Source: Gonium pectorale (taxonomy: Eukaryota > Chlorophyta > Chlorophyceae > Chlamydomonadales > Volvocaceae). Taken from it: a DNA stretch of 32,595 bases. The position numbers and the translations under genes were made by a program. A model generated the notes under the pieces. It saw nothing but the letters and a program-made list of their open reading frames with translations. It did not search any database and was not told where the DNA came from. The stretch spans positions 1,439,130 to 1,471,724 of the forward strand of contig LSYV01000012.1 of assembly GCA_001584585.1 (NCBI GenBank), read 5' to 3'. Below are positions 1 to 10,504 of this stretch, one piece after another. The stretch's first letter is position 1, and each line of letters begins with the position of its first letter.

Positions 1-960
1 GGTGTGTTACCAGGATAGTTACCTGACGATAGCTAGGCTAGCTGCCGGCTCAGCAACGTGTTCAGTTGTTCGGTTGGTGGTTGGTGGGCGGTGACTGGTT
101 TAGGGGCCAGGCTTCTCGCGCATGCCCGACCGCCGCGCATGTCCAAAGCTGCGTGCCCGGCTCTGTGCACTTGCCAGCTTTCACATTAGCCGGTGCCTGC
201 TCAGTCTTCTAGGTACGGCATCCAGCATTGGAGGGCCTGGATATTTGTATTGCGGCCCCCATCGTGCCGGAGATGCATGCTTACAACGCACAGGTGCCTT
301 TGGTAGGAGATGCGTGGTTCGTATTCCTCTTGCGACGTGGCGTCCGCATTTAGTTGGTAAGGCGTGGAAGCCTTCATCAGCTGCATCAGCCCGCCACGGC
401 CTGCGCCGCCTGCCCTTCAGGTATGAGCTGGGGTCTTCCTCGCACACGGCGGGGGGTTTTGTTGTCAAGCTTTGCATCAGTTAGTGAGTGGCCTGCCAGC
501 TTGCGGGCCGTTTTGTTGTCAAGCTTTGCACCAGTTAGTTGACTGCATGTAAACATAGTCACCTGCGCTTGCGATATGTGCTCCCGGCCTGCCAAGCCTA
601 TGTTGCGCACCTCATCTGCACTCTGCCGCTCTCATATGTAATGGCATATGACAGCCGCCGCCTCGCGTGCCCCTTCATCCTTGCAACGGTTTGAAGGCCA
701 GTAGGTCGTTCCCACCGTCAGGTTTTCCATACGCAATGGGGAGCGATGGTCGAACGAGGCGGGTGAGCCGCGGGTTTATGCGAGCAACTGCATTTGCACT
801 TGCGGAAGACGGCGAGGCATACGGGGGCTCATGATGCCTTGGCCGGGGCGAGGAGGCTCGTGCATTATTGGAGCCAGTTGCTCGTCCACGTCGCGGCATA
901 GTTTGAATTTTGTTGGCAGTCTATTGCTCGCCCTCTGATCTTTGCAAGCCGATTGAAGTC
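1..960. other. Left-edge intergenic region
   Basis: No convincing gene is seen. The small open frames on both strands overlap one another, lack conserved motifs and lack the strong G/C-ending codon bias of the real genes. TGTAA motifs (the usual green-algal polyadenylation signal) lie at 548-552 and 637-641, so part of this stretch could be the 3' untranslated region of a gene lying left of the window. A pair of 29-bp direct repeats lies at 456-538. The last ~80 bases (from 878) resemble the sequence upstream of the second glycosyltransferase-like gene and are probably promoter or 5' untranslated region of the first copy. Confidence 0.5.
456..538. repeat. Two 29-bp direct repeats, 54-bp period
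   Basis: Positions 456-484 and 510-538 carry the same 29-base sequence (core TTGTTGTCAAGCTTTGCA) with one mismatch (CATCAG versus CACCAG), separated by 25 unrelated bases. Flanks outside the units do not match. This is seen directly in the sequence; no function is implied. Confidence 0.85.
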
Positions 961-2802
961 ATGATGCAGAGACCTCGAAAACTCGTGTTATATATTACCG
1001 GGGCCATCATCGTTGGGATAGTGTTTGCAAATCTGCTGCTCTTCTCTGACTCGAACAGATATGGCAGATCATATTCGTCATATTTTCTTAAGAGAAAGGA
1101 CCCACTCAAAACGCTAGTGGTCATTCTGGCAGAGGCGCGGGCCTCGGAGTTGACGTGGGAGCCGTTCAAGAAAAACGTGCTGGACTTGCTGAATGCGGAT
1201 CTTGCGGTCTGCGCCTCAAACATGACCTCGCCAGAGGACCCGTTCATGAAGGCCGCAAAGTATGTTGATGAATGGTGGATGACACACGCGTACACCCCAG
1301 GAGCGGTTCTATGGAGCACACGGAGCTCTGGATTGGGGCCATGCCGCACGTGTTGGGTTTGGCTTGTTTGGCGTACACACACCCCAGCGATGGGCTTCAA
1401 GGTGTTTGAGCACGTGTGGGGTCGTAACATGCGACACGGACTGGCCCCTGAATGCAGTTATACGTGGCTCTACCCGGAGCCGTATGACTGGGCAGAGGCG
1501 TTCGACTACGCGTGCCAGTGCAAGGACTGCTGGCGCCCAGTGCTGAAGGCGAGGAACCAGTGGCTTGGCGGGATTCTGGATCCCACGGTAAGGGAACGGT
1601 GTGAGCCCGGGCGAGGGAAGGTCCCCATGGGTTGCATGAAGCCGAAGGAAGGCCAGGCCCCTTTGGGTTGCGGCGGGAACGGGCGCTGGGTTGTCTACAA
1701 AAGGTCACTTCGTGGGGCAGAAACGCACTGGGAGACCTGCAGCTCCCGCAGCTGTTAGGAAAACGTCGGGTTCAGGATGGGGCAACATGCGTGCATGGTC
1801 CGTAAACTTTGGCACGGAAATGTTGCGCTCCAGGTCTTGGTCAGCCGGCAAGTTGTTGGTCGCACATGCACCCTCCCAGTAGTTGGGCAGGAAAAGCATT
1901 ACCTTTTGCCCCGCGCCTCTAGCCGCCACCGCCGCCACAAGGACCGTGTCCCCCCTCACTCGCCTCCAACACCCTCAGGACCAGCACCCGGGCTCCTCTG
2001 CCATCCTCATCTTTTATCGGTGGTTCCTTTTAAAGAATCTCTTCGAGAGCAAGGTCGTGGATAAGTACGACTACTTCATTGTCACGCGCTCGGACTATTA
2101 TTACGTCAAGCCGTCTCCAAGGATGCCCCCCTACATGAACCCCAACCACATTTGGATCCCGGAGGGTGAAGACTACGGCGGGATCACTGATCGGCATATC
2201 GTGGTGTCCCGGAAGCACGTCTACGCTGCCCTCAACCTCATGGAGCCGATCATCAAGGACCCCAACGGACTGCTGAAGGAGATGGAAGGCTACCAAGAAT
2301 GGAACCTGGAGCGGTACATAAAGTTCCGGTTTGAAAAGCAGGGCATCCTGCGGCACGTGCGCCGCTTCCCGCGCATCATGTACGCCGTGCGGACGAGCAA
2401 CACCTCGACGCGCTGGTCTTACGGCTTTTGGATAGAGGAGGCGGGCATGCTTGTCAAGTACATGACGGAGTACAATGACGCCAAGAACAGCACGCCTCTC
2501 GCGGAGCTGTACTAATGAATTTGGTTGACCGCTGACCTGCAGGCCTCGTATGACTCACGTAGGACAGGACCGTCCCCTAAGGGGGTCACTAACTAAGTAG
2601 GTGGCCGAGTGTGGCTGCCGTGCAGATTAGGATTACGGGAAACCGGTGAGCGTTGGAGTTGCAGAGGCAGGGCGCGCACAGTAGTGAGTATGAACACTAG
2701 CTGGCTGTCAGGACATTTACGGATTGCGGGATGTGGAGCTGCAGGTTTTGGATGGCATGTGTGTGGGTTTGTGCTGACCAAAGCAGGACTTGCGCAACAC
2801 TG
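878..2802 (+). repeat. Tandem duplication unit, copy 1
   Basis: This unit and the one at 4050-5891 can be aligned from the upstream region (shared TTGCTCGTCCACG) through all three exons to the 3' flank. The 3' flanks share a CCTAAGGG palindrome shortly after the stop and a later GCTGACCA block. Introns and flanks have diverged more than exons. The whole gene, including its putative promoter and 3' untranslated region, was therefore duplicated, with about 1.25 kb of unrelated sequence between the copies. Confidence 0.8.
961..2515 (+). CDS. Putative Golgi type II membrane glycosyltransferase-like protein, copy A
   Basis: Three exons: 961-1259, 1458-1587 and 1979-2515. The joined reading frame is 966 nt and encodes 321 residues. 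The donors are GTATGT and GTAAGG, and intron phases 2 and 0 match those of the tandem copy. The N-terminus has a short basic tail (QRPRK) followed by a hydrophobic segment at about residues 8-28, a typical signal anchor for a Golgi luminal enzyme. Conserved blocks are the TLVV.LAE.RASEL start of the luminal domain, an NMT sequon in CASNMTSPED, a Trp/Tyr/Cys-rich exon 2 (YPEPYDWAEAFDYACQCKDC), FIVTRSDYYY (Arg180-Ser181-Asp182), and IPEGEDYGGITDRHIVVSRK near residue 210. A short R-S-D motif after a hydrophobic strand recalls the metal/nucleotide-sugar site of WavE-like and other GT-A glycosyltransferases. That assignment is inference; donor and acceptor are unknown. ATG 961 is followed at once by ATG 964, and the tandem copy supports the second as an equally good start. 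Confidence 0.78.
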
Positions 2803-4150
2803 AATACTTCCCGTACAGCGTCAATCGAGTGTGCAATGTTGATTTGGTTCGTCCCGGATTTACAGCGTTTCAGCTTATTCTGCCCATGTGGCGTCCGCAT
2901 GACGGCACGGCAGGCGCCAGGGCTGCTTGGGGCAGGTGTCAGGGCTGCTGGGGCAGGCCGTCGGGCGTCGCTAGTCCGCCTTTTATACATGTCGGCATGT
3001 CCTCGTCAGTGTTGCCCGCCCCGTCTGGGTCCAACATTACTTCGTTGGAACAGTCGTTGTGCGTGCTGTTGCTCAGCCACTCGAGATCCGCGTTGTTGCC
3101 CAGCAGACAATGGTCAGTTGGGCTGAATTTGGTGAAGTGCGCGAAATGGCTGCGTCGCATGCGCTTGCGGCATGTCTCCCCGGCCTGCCGGGCTTCATTT
3201 TTTCGGAGCAACCTCCTCCGTATTGACTGGCTGCTCCTGCGCTTCAGTCCGCATGGTACTTACCATGTCCGCATTCCACCGGTCCGTCAGCGCATGGCAA
3301 CTGGGGAGGGAGTGCTCCTTGTAACGACGAAGCCGCTGCCTGTAACATACAGCCGTACACAACGGTGTGTGACTCCGCACATTCGTCGCCCGGCTCCAAG
3401 CGTTCCGCGTGGGAGGTCCCTTATCCGTCCGGCCTTCGCGACACCCTAGTAAGCTGGTCCCCAAGGGACGGGACACGGGAAGGCCCATCAGGTCCTCGCT
3501 CAGCATCGCCTGCTTGCCGTGTACCACACCGCCTTAATGCTCGCGCCTTGTTTGTATAGGGTTGTATGCCACATTGGTTGCTCCGGCTTCCGACGTCATG
3601 CAGCTCTGCTGTTTTCGTTCAGCACCCCTCACTCCCACTACCTTCACCGAACGGCAGCCACCTCAAAGCATCTTCTCATGCCTCTTCCACGTTCCACCTT
3701 GCTCATGCTCTCAACTCCTGACGCTTACTGCGCCACTTAGAGCGGAGAGCCACAGCTTCGGCCACGGGCATGCAGCACGGTCCTGTGCGCACGAGCTGCC
3801 ATCAGCAACTCCGGGACCTCCTGCTGCGCATTAGTCTTCTTAGCCCTAAGATGCTAAGGACTGGCAAAGCCCGCTCCTGCCAACTGCTCGGCTGTGCGCG
3901 TGCCTAGACAGACGGGAGACACGGATGCCTGCATGCAGCTGCATAGGTGCGCAAGGGCACACTATCGCAAGCGCGCTGGGTGGGGGGAGGCTTAAGTGCA
4001 CATACCTTTTGGGAGCAGGGCGGGAGCTGAAACACGCGCATACAAACCATTGCTCGTCCACGCCGTGGCGTGGTTTAAAACTTCGTCAGCTGCATATTCC
4101 TCCTGTTCTTCACATGAGCTCTCCGGACCCAACATATAAACCATATAAGG
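2516..4150. other. Intergenic region between the tandem glycosyltransferase-like genes
   Basis: The first ~290 bases are the 3' flank of copy A, alignable with the flank of copy B. Two TGTAA motifs at 3320-3324 and 3341-3345, about 810 bases past the stop, are plausible polyadenylation signals. From about 2810 to 4049 the sequence has no counterpart around the other copy. Minus-strand frames at 2939-3211 and 3195-3527 are open but show no motif I recognise. The last ~100 bases match the region upstream of copy A and probably hold the promoter of copy B. TATAAA at 4135-4140 is only 11 bases from the ATG, too close for a TATA box of this start. Confidence 0.5.
3320..3345 (+). terminator. Candidate polyadenylation signals (two TGTAA) for copy A
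   Basis: TGTAA occurs at 3320-3324 and 3341-3345. TGTAA is the common polyadenylation signal in volvocine algae. The distance from the stop (about 805 nt) matches that of the nearest TGTAA after copy B (6494, about 824 nt). The motif also occurs elsewhere in the window, so this is weak evidence alone. Confidence 0.3.
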
Positions 4151-5891
4151 ATGCAGAGATCACGAAACACCGTCTTGATTTCCGCGGCCATCTTCGTCAG
4201 CTTAGTGTTGCTGAACCTGCTGCTTTTCTCTAGCTCTAGAAGACAAAGCAATTCACATTTCGGTCATTCTGCAAGCCGTAGGAAAAAGGGCCAGTTCGAC
4301 ACGCTGGTGGTTGTTTTGGCAGAGACGCGGGCCTCGGAGTTGTCATGGGAGCCGTTCAAGACCAACGTACTTAACGTGCTTAACGCGGATCTTGCGGTCT
4401 GTGCCTCAAACATGACATCGCCAGAGGACCCGTTCATGAAGGCCGCTCGGTGTGTTGGTGGTGGTGGGTGTGGCAGGCACGCGGACTGCAAGGGCAGAGA
4501 AAACAGCTGTAGGGCTTTGAGGAGTTCCCGGATGTTGCCGAGTCTCACGTTGGATATGCAGAGGAGTTGGGTTTGGCACGGGGTACCGTGAGACCTTTCG
4601 ATGAGGGGCTTGGAAGGACATCCGGGCGCTGATGGGGCTTGCAACACGCGACAAGGACTGGCCCCTGGCTCCAGGTATACGTGGCTCTACCCGGAGCCGT
4701 ATGACTGGGCAGAGGCGTTCGACTACGCGTGCCAGTGCAAGGACTGCTGGCGCCCAGTGCTGAAGGCGAAGGATCAGTGGCTGGGCGGGATTCTGGATGA
4801 CGAGGTATGAGAATCTCGGCCTGGGCGAGGGGCCAGAAGCCGCATAAACAATTGCCGCAGCCTGTGGGGTGAAATTTGGGGCCAGGATGGGACACCACGC
4901 ACAGCACCGGCATGGTCGGGAAGTCGCACGAAACGACGGCGCACAGAACCTATATTCGGCTTTCTAAGGCAGGGGAGGCACCCTCTCGGTAGCCAAATTG
5001 TGATGGCACCTTTGCAAGCAAAGCATCCCCCCTTCCTCCGTGTTTCTAGTGACGAGTGGGGCGACGCTTTCTAGCATCCGATGCCGCCGGCCCCCTCCCC
5101 ACCCCCCCACACACTCGTCGGCGACGCCCTCAGGACCAGCACCCGGGCTCCTCTGCCATCCTCATCTTTTATCGTTGGTTCCTATTGAAGAACCTCTTCG
5201 AGAGCAAGATTGTGAATTACTATGACTACTTCATTGTCACGCGCTCGGACTACTATTACATCAAGCCGCACCCGAAACTACCCCTCTCCATGGACCCAAA
5301 TCACATTTGGATCCCGGAGGGGGAGGACTACGGCGGGATCACTGATCGGCATATCGTGGTGTCCCGGAAGCACGTCCACGCTGCCCTCTCCCTAATGGAT
5401 CCGATCATCCAGGATCCCAAGGGTCTGCTGAGGGAGATGCAGGGGCACGATGAGTGGAATCTGGAGCAGTTCATAAAGTATCAGTTTGAGACGCGGGGCA
5501 TCCTGCAGCACGTGCGCCGCTTCCCGCGGATCATGTACGCCGTGCGGACGAGCAACACCTCGACGCGCTGGCGGTCCGGCACGTTTGTGAAGGAGGCGGG
5601 CATGATTGTCAAGTACATGACGGAGTACAACGCGGCGAAGAAGAGCACGCCCTTGGTTGAGCTGTACTGATGACACCGCTTGACCGTTGACTCTACGGGC
5701 TCCGTACAACTGTCGTAGGATGCAGCTGTTGCCTAAGGGAGGCTTCTAAGTAGGGGGTCAACTGCGGCTTCCGTACAGGCTTATACTAGAGCAACTGTTG
5801 ACCTCGGACCGCGGGATGTGCACTCGCTGCAGCACTTGAAATGCAGGTTGCTGGGAATAGCGCTGACCAGAGCGGGTGTCTCGCAGCGCTA
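4050..5891 (+). repeat. Tandem duplication unit, copy 2
   Basis: Counterpart of 878-2802, in the same orientation. It contains the second glycosyltransferase-like gene and matching upstream and downstream flanks. Confidence 0.8.
4151..5670 (+). CDS. Putative Golgi type II membrane glycosyltransferase-like protein, copy B
   Basis: Three exons: 4151-4449, 4675-4804 and 5134-5670. Exon lengths (299, 130, 537) and intron phases (2, 0) equal those of copy A, and the product is again 321 residues. The signal anchor lies at about residues 8-26 after MQRSRNT. The RSD motif (FIVTRSDYYY), the EGEDYGGITDRHIVVSRKH block and the C-terminal MYAVRTSNTSTRW block are all preserved, so the copy looks functional rather than decayed. 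Differences cluster in the stem after the membrane anchor and in the C-terminal third. Exon 2 is almost identical at nucleotide level to copy A, although the introns differ. The role is inferred to be luminal glycan synthesis; substrate unknown. The start is the first ATG, in the context AAGGATGC. Confidence 0.78.
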
Positions 5892-7056
5892 GCAGGCGCT
5901 AAGTGACTACAACCTTCAAACGAATGATGGTGGGCACCGTACTTTCCAATGCATGCCGGCTTTTGTCGCGTTTGGCGTGTCGCCAAGCGCATGCATCTTG
6001 TGTGCTTGGCTGGGGCGTGAATGCCGTGTGAGTGGATTGCAATCATGGCCTCAAGCGGCTCGTCCTTACACGTGTGCATGTGTCGGCCGTAAACACCGCG
6101 TGTCTTTCGTTTGCGCCCCTGTGTGTCCTTCGGACGGACTGGATCGAGTGGCGGCCCGGGTTATCGGCACCTGTGGTTCAGCTTTGGACCCAAATGCAAT
6201 TGTGCAGTGGGTGGCTATGGTACGTTGCACCACGCTGCAGCATAACGGTCGCATTGGGTTTTTTTTGATTCATTGGTGAATCAAGAGAGACGGGGAGAGA
6301 AGGTGTGACAGCGTGGCTGTCTGCTTGAATACGGCAGGTGCGGGCTCTGGAGGTGCGGGCTAGAAATGCGGCAGGACGGAGGGTCTGCAGGACGGAGAAT
6401 TTGCCTCCAGAAATGGTAGGTGCAGTTATGACTGTCCGTGACTGTCTGACTTCCTTCATGACAAGCACTGCTCTCTGCAAGACACGTGGGACGTGTAATG
6501 GGGCAGGATGGCCTGCGCTGTTCAAAGCGCAGAATATGGGCATCGTTAGCAGCGTGCCTAGCGCGGGCAAGGGCAGGGGCAAAGACCTGGTGAGCGGCGC
6601 CCAGCAACCCGCGGTGTGTTGCTCTGAATTATGTTGTCCTGAACACAACGGGGGAGGCCAAAAGCAGCTGTCAAGGACAAGAGGGGAGCTGGGAAGGCCC
6701 TTTCCGCTCGTGCCGAAACCAACGGTATTGTGGAGCCACAACCACGGTATAGCGGAGCCACAACACCTCAGCGCAGATCGTTCCTCGCTAACTGCGCGGC
6801 TGACATAAGAGTTGCACAATCCTACAGCACGACGTCAGGTTCCAAAGTTTGCAGGGCGCACGGACAGCTTTTCTCCCGACGCCTTCACGTCGCACTATTT
6901 GACGCATACAAATCTTGCAGCTCTCATCGCAAATAGATCCAGCACAAGGACCTCAACGACGCGTGCGTTGCGGAAGATGCCCCTGCCTCGCCGACCAGAC
7001 ACTTAAGCGACGGGGGCTTAGAGGGCTGCAGCTGAGACTAGCGAAGAGGCATTCCC
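5671..7056. other. Intergenic region before PIG-M
   Basis: The first ~220 bases are the 3' flank of copy B. A TGTAA at 6494-6498 is a candidate polyadenylation signal. A perfect small palindrome lies at 6265-6284. The region also contains a short direct repeat at about 6722-6764 (two imperfect copies around GGAGCCACAAC). Open frames at 6178-6819 (-) and 6338-6808 (+) overlap on opposite strands and show no family motif, so I do not call them genes. The last few hundred bases should include the PIG-M promoter; no clear TATA box was seen. Confidence 0.45.
6265..6284. repeat. Perfect 8-bp inverted repeat after a T run
   Basis: TTGATTCA, loop TTGG, TGAATCAA. It follows directly after a run of eight T residues (GGGTTTTTTTT). 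It lies about 600 bases after the stop of copy B. It could be a small hairpin in a 3' untranslated region or a protein-binding palindrome; neither can be decided from sequence. Confidence 0.7.
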
Positions 7057-10000
7057 ATGACCAAGCACGGTGGCTGGCAAGGCGCGGGCACCCGGCCCTG
7101 GCACGTCATCGCCCTAGCCGGTCTGGTCCGGGCGCTGCTTATATGCTGGGCCGAGTATCAAGATAAGTACCTGACGGTCAAGTACACGGACATTGACTAC
7201 GTGGTCTTCACGGACGCGGCCCGGTTCGTGTCACGGGGCGGCTCGCCCTACCGACGCGCCACCTATCGCTACAGCCCGCTCCTGGCGTATCTGGTGCTCC
7301 CAAACATATGGGTCCACCCCGCATTTGGAAAAGTAAGCGCAGGATGTCTGAACACCAGGGGTTCCCAGTTCTACAGCTCCGGGGCTGCAGCGACGTGGGG
7401 GCTTGTTTCGGAGTGCTGCCCACCAGCCTCTGGTCGCTGACAGGCCGCTGAAGGAGGCACTGTACGCATCAAAGGTAGAAAAAAAGGAAACCAGATACGG
7501 GGAAGGCAGCACGCCGTAAGAGTGCGTGGCACATAACCCTATAACCCTATGAACGCCCCGAGCATGGAGGCCGCACATGCCCTGCATGCTAACAAGCAAC
7601 GAGCCACCTGACGGCTCCGCCAACCGGCAAGACCGCTGGTCGCCCTTGCCCGGCAGGTCCTCTTCTCCGCCGCCGACCTGGTCGCCGCTGCCGTACTTTC
7701 GTACCTGCTGCGCCGTACCGCAGCGCCGGCGCGCATCCGCACCGCAGCGCTCGCAGCCTGGCTCTTCAACCCCTACACCGCCACGATTTCTACTCGCGGC
7801 AGCTGCGACGTCCTCAGCGTGCTGCTGCTGCTGGCACTCCTCGTGTGCCTCCTGCACGGCAGGCCGCTCCTTTCGGGGGCGTTGTACGGCCTTGCCGTAC
7901 ACTTCCGCATCTACCCCGTGATCTACGGGCCTGCGATCGTGCTGTTCCTGGCCTGCCGGGCGGACCTGCTCACGGCGACGGCAACGGCGGCGGGCCGGGA
8001 GGAGGGGGGCGAGGAGGGCCGGCGGGGCATTGCCGCCCCAAAGCATGTGGATAGACGCAGCATGGACCACACAGTGGCGCCAGCTGCAGCCGCTGCGGAC
8101 AGCCCCGCGGAGGCACGCCGGCGTCTGACGATCGCTGCGGTAGAGGGCCGGCGGGAAACAGCCGGAGCGGCTTCAGCCTCGCAAGCTGCTGGCCGCAGCA
8201 CTGAGGACGGTGGGACGGGTGGCGACCAGGAGGCGTCACGCGCGGCGCGGCAGCGGCGCCCGCGGCGGCCGGCGGCGTCGCCGTCCGCGAAACGCACCCT
8301 TGCCCGCACTGCCGCCGCGCTGCGCCCCGTCGCGCTATTTGGGGCGGCCGCCGCCGCCACCTTCCTGGCCCTGGGCGCGCTCTTTTACTCCCTGTACGGG
8401 GACGAGTTCCTGCGGGAGGCCTTCGTGCACCACCTAACGCGCAAGGACCCGCGCCACAACTTCTCGCCCTACTACTACCCCGTGTACCTCGGCTATGGCA
8501 GCGGCGGCTCCGCTGCCGCCGGGGCAAGCGCCGTTGGCGGCGCCGCCGCCAGGGCTACCGATCCGCCGCTGTCCCTGCCGCCCGCGGCGCGGCCTGCTGA
8601 CCCGGGGCTCGACGACGCGCCGCAGCCGGCCGCGGGGCCATCGGCCGCGCTGCTGGGCGGTGCGTGGGATCTCGCCCGGCGCGCGGCAGCCGCAGTGCCG
8701 CTGGGCGAGCCGTGGCGGCTTGCGCTGCTGCCCCAGGCGGCGGCTGTGCTGGCGGTGGCGCTGCGCTTTCACGAGGACCTGCCGGTTGCTTGGCTCCTGC
8801 AGGTGGGGGCCTCGCTGGGGGGGTGGGCCATAGTCGTCAGCTGTGACGCCCCTTCCCTATGTGTGTGGGGGAGGGGGGGCAGGACCGGCGTGCGAGCGGC
8901 CTTGTCTGCTGCAGGCCAGGGAAGGAGCGACGCCCTGCTGCTGTTTGGTATCGAGTATCTGGGGCTGCGCTGTAGAAGGCGCTGACACGCGGACCCGGCG
9001 GGGAATGGGCAGGGCCTTGCTGCTGCAGGGGGCAGGGCCCAGGGCGCAGTGATGCAGGCGGCGCCGATGTAACGACCGCGGGTGGCGAGTGCTGGCGATG
9101 CGCGGGCTCGGCAGCCTGGCGGGCGGTGGGCGCGGGGGCGCCCGTCAGCCCCACGTGCAGCCGTGCAGTAGAACGGCAAGGTTGCCAGGAGAGAGCGCGC
9201 TGCCACCACGGACGAGCACGACGCCGGGCTCGGACCTCGGAGCCGTATGCATAGTGCTCGGAACGGCGCGCATGCAGCACCGGCACCGCCGTGCGCTCGT
9301 CTCGCCACACCCTCCATACGCGCGCCGTGCGCTCCCTTGCCCGCCCGCCCTCCGTCCCTCACGTGCACACTCACATACGGTCTGTTCCGCCGGAATCCGG
9401 ATCCGCCCGGCGCGCAGACGTGGTGCTTTGTCACGCTGAACAAGGTGGTCACGGCGCAGTACTTTGTATGGTACCTCAGCCTGCTGCCGCTGGCGCTGCC
9501 GGCGCTTGCAGCCCGCGCGGCCGCGCCATGGCGGCGGCCGCTGGCGGTGGCGGCGGCGGGCTGGGTGGCGGCGCAGCTGCACTGGCTGTGGTGGGCGTAC
9601 CAGCTGGAGATGCAGGTGGGGCTGTGGGGCGGCGCGCGTTGGTTCGGCGGTTGAGGATGGTACGGATGGGGAGCGAGCAAAGGGAGGGTTTAAGGTGACA
9701 CCACAGCGGAGCGGGTGCTTAAGTTCGTGCGCACGGATGAGGTCGGGGTGTGGTCGTGGGCACCGGCACGTGTCGGTGCGTTCGGCGGGTGGGCGCGGGT
9801 GTATGCGGGTGGGTGGCATCTGGCAGGCCCACCCAAGGGCTCTGGGTGCACTTGTCTTCGCAGTTTCAGAAGAGAGACGGCGTGTCCTGGACCTTATGGC
9901 TCGTGATGACACCTGCCTTTAGGCGGATGTAACATGATATAACATAACATAGCATAGCTAGGGGAGGAAGAGGGGGAACAAGAGGAAAGGGATGCAACCG

Positions 10001-10504
10001 GGAACTGGGGACTGCATGACACGGCACGCTGTAGGGGCACGCACAGAGCATCCTCCTCCCCGCCCCTTGGCCACGCCCCACAGCTGTGTTGAGTTGTACC
10101 CCATGGTCCGCTTGCCGCTTGCAAACCCGCGCCCGCAGGGCCGGTCGGTGCACCTCCCCCTGTGGGCTGCGGGGCTGCTGTTTCAGGCCGCCAACACGGC
10201 AGTGGTGGTCTTGCTGATCCGGGCGCTGCGGCGACCACGGACCCCACCGTCACAACCGCCGCTGCCGATGCTGCCGCTGCGGCCTGCCGAGCGCGACGAC
10301 GCCAGTGGCAGCGGAGGCAGCGCAGAGGATCTCAGCAGCCCCGGGAGCGCGCGTGGAGACGAGGTCGGTGGGAGCAGAAGCGTGGGCGTGGATGTGGCTG
10401 CGGCCGGTGCTGACGGCGGCATGTCGTTTCTGGAGGCGAGCCTGGCGCTGGCGTGTCCGGCGCCCAAAGCAGCCATAGCGGCCGCATCCAAGAAACAGCA
10501 GTAG
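7057..10504 (+). CDS. PIGM: GPI mannosyltransferase I catalytic subunit (PIG-M, GT50 family)
   Basis: Adds the first mannose (alpha-1,4) to glucosaminyl-phosphatidylinositol from dolichol-phosphate mannose on the luminal side of the ER during GPI-anchor synthesis. Four exons: 7057-7332, 7657-8802, 9418-9615, 10139-10504. All junctions are phase 0, giving 1986 nt and 661 residues. Family hallmarks are the DXD motif in YTDIDY (Asp45, Asp47), FTDAARFV, SPYRRATYRYSPLLAYL, LFNPYTATISTRGSCD, the VHFRIYPVIY block, RKDPRHNFSPYYYPVYL, FVTLNKVVTAQYFVWY and a hydrophobic C-terminal segment (LPLWAAGLLFQAANTAVVV). Multiple membrane segments are evident. Known PIG-M proteins are roughly 420 residues; the excess lies in a charged/Ala-rich insert at nt ~7950-8310, an Ala/Pro-rich insert at ~8490-8700 and a Ser/Gly-rich C-terminal tail. 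Splice sites were chosen because they rejoin the conserved family sequence exactly (FGK|VLFSAADL, LLQ|TWCFVTL, EMQ|GRSVHL). Confidence 0.93.

Noticed and set aside
2939..3527. Overlapping minus-strand open frames between the tandem genes, considered as a transposase remnant
   Set aside because: No catalytic motif, terminal inverted repeats or target-site duplication could be seen.
4135..4140. TATAAA as TATA box for the second glycosyltransferase-like gene
   Set aside because: It lies 11 bases before the ATG, leaving no room for a transcription start, and has no equivalent before the first copy.
7535..7551. ATAACCCTATAACCCTAT as a telomere-like repeat
   Set aside because: Only two units, inside an intron of PIG-M, and not the algal telomere sequence TTTTAGGG.
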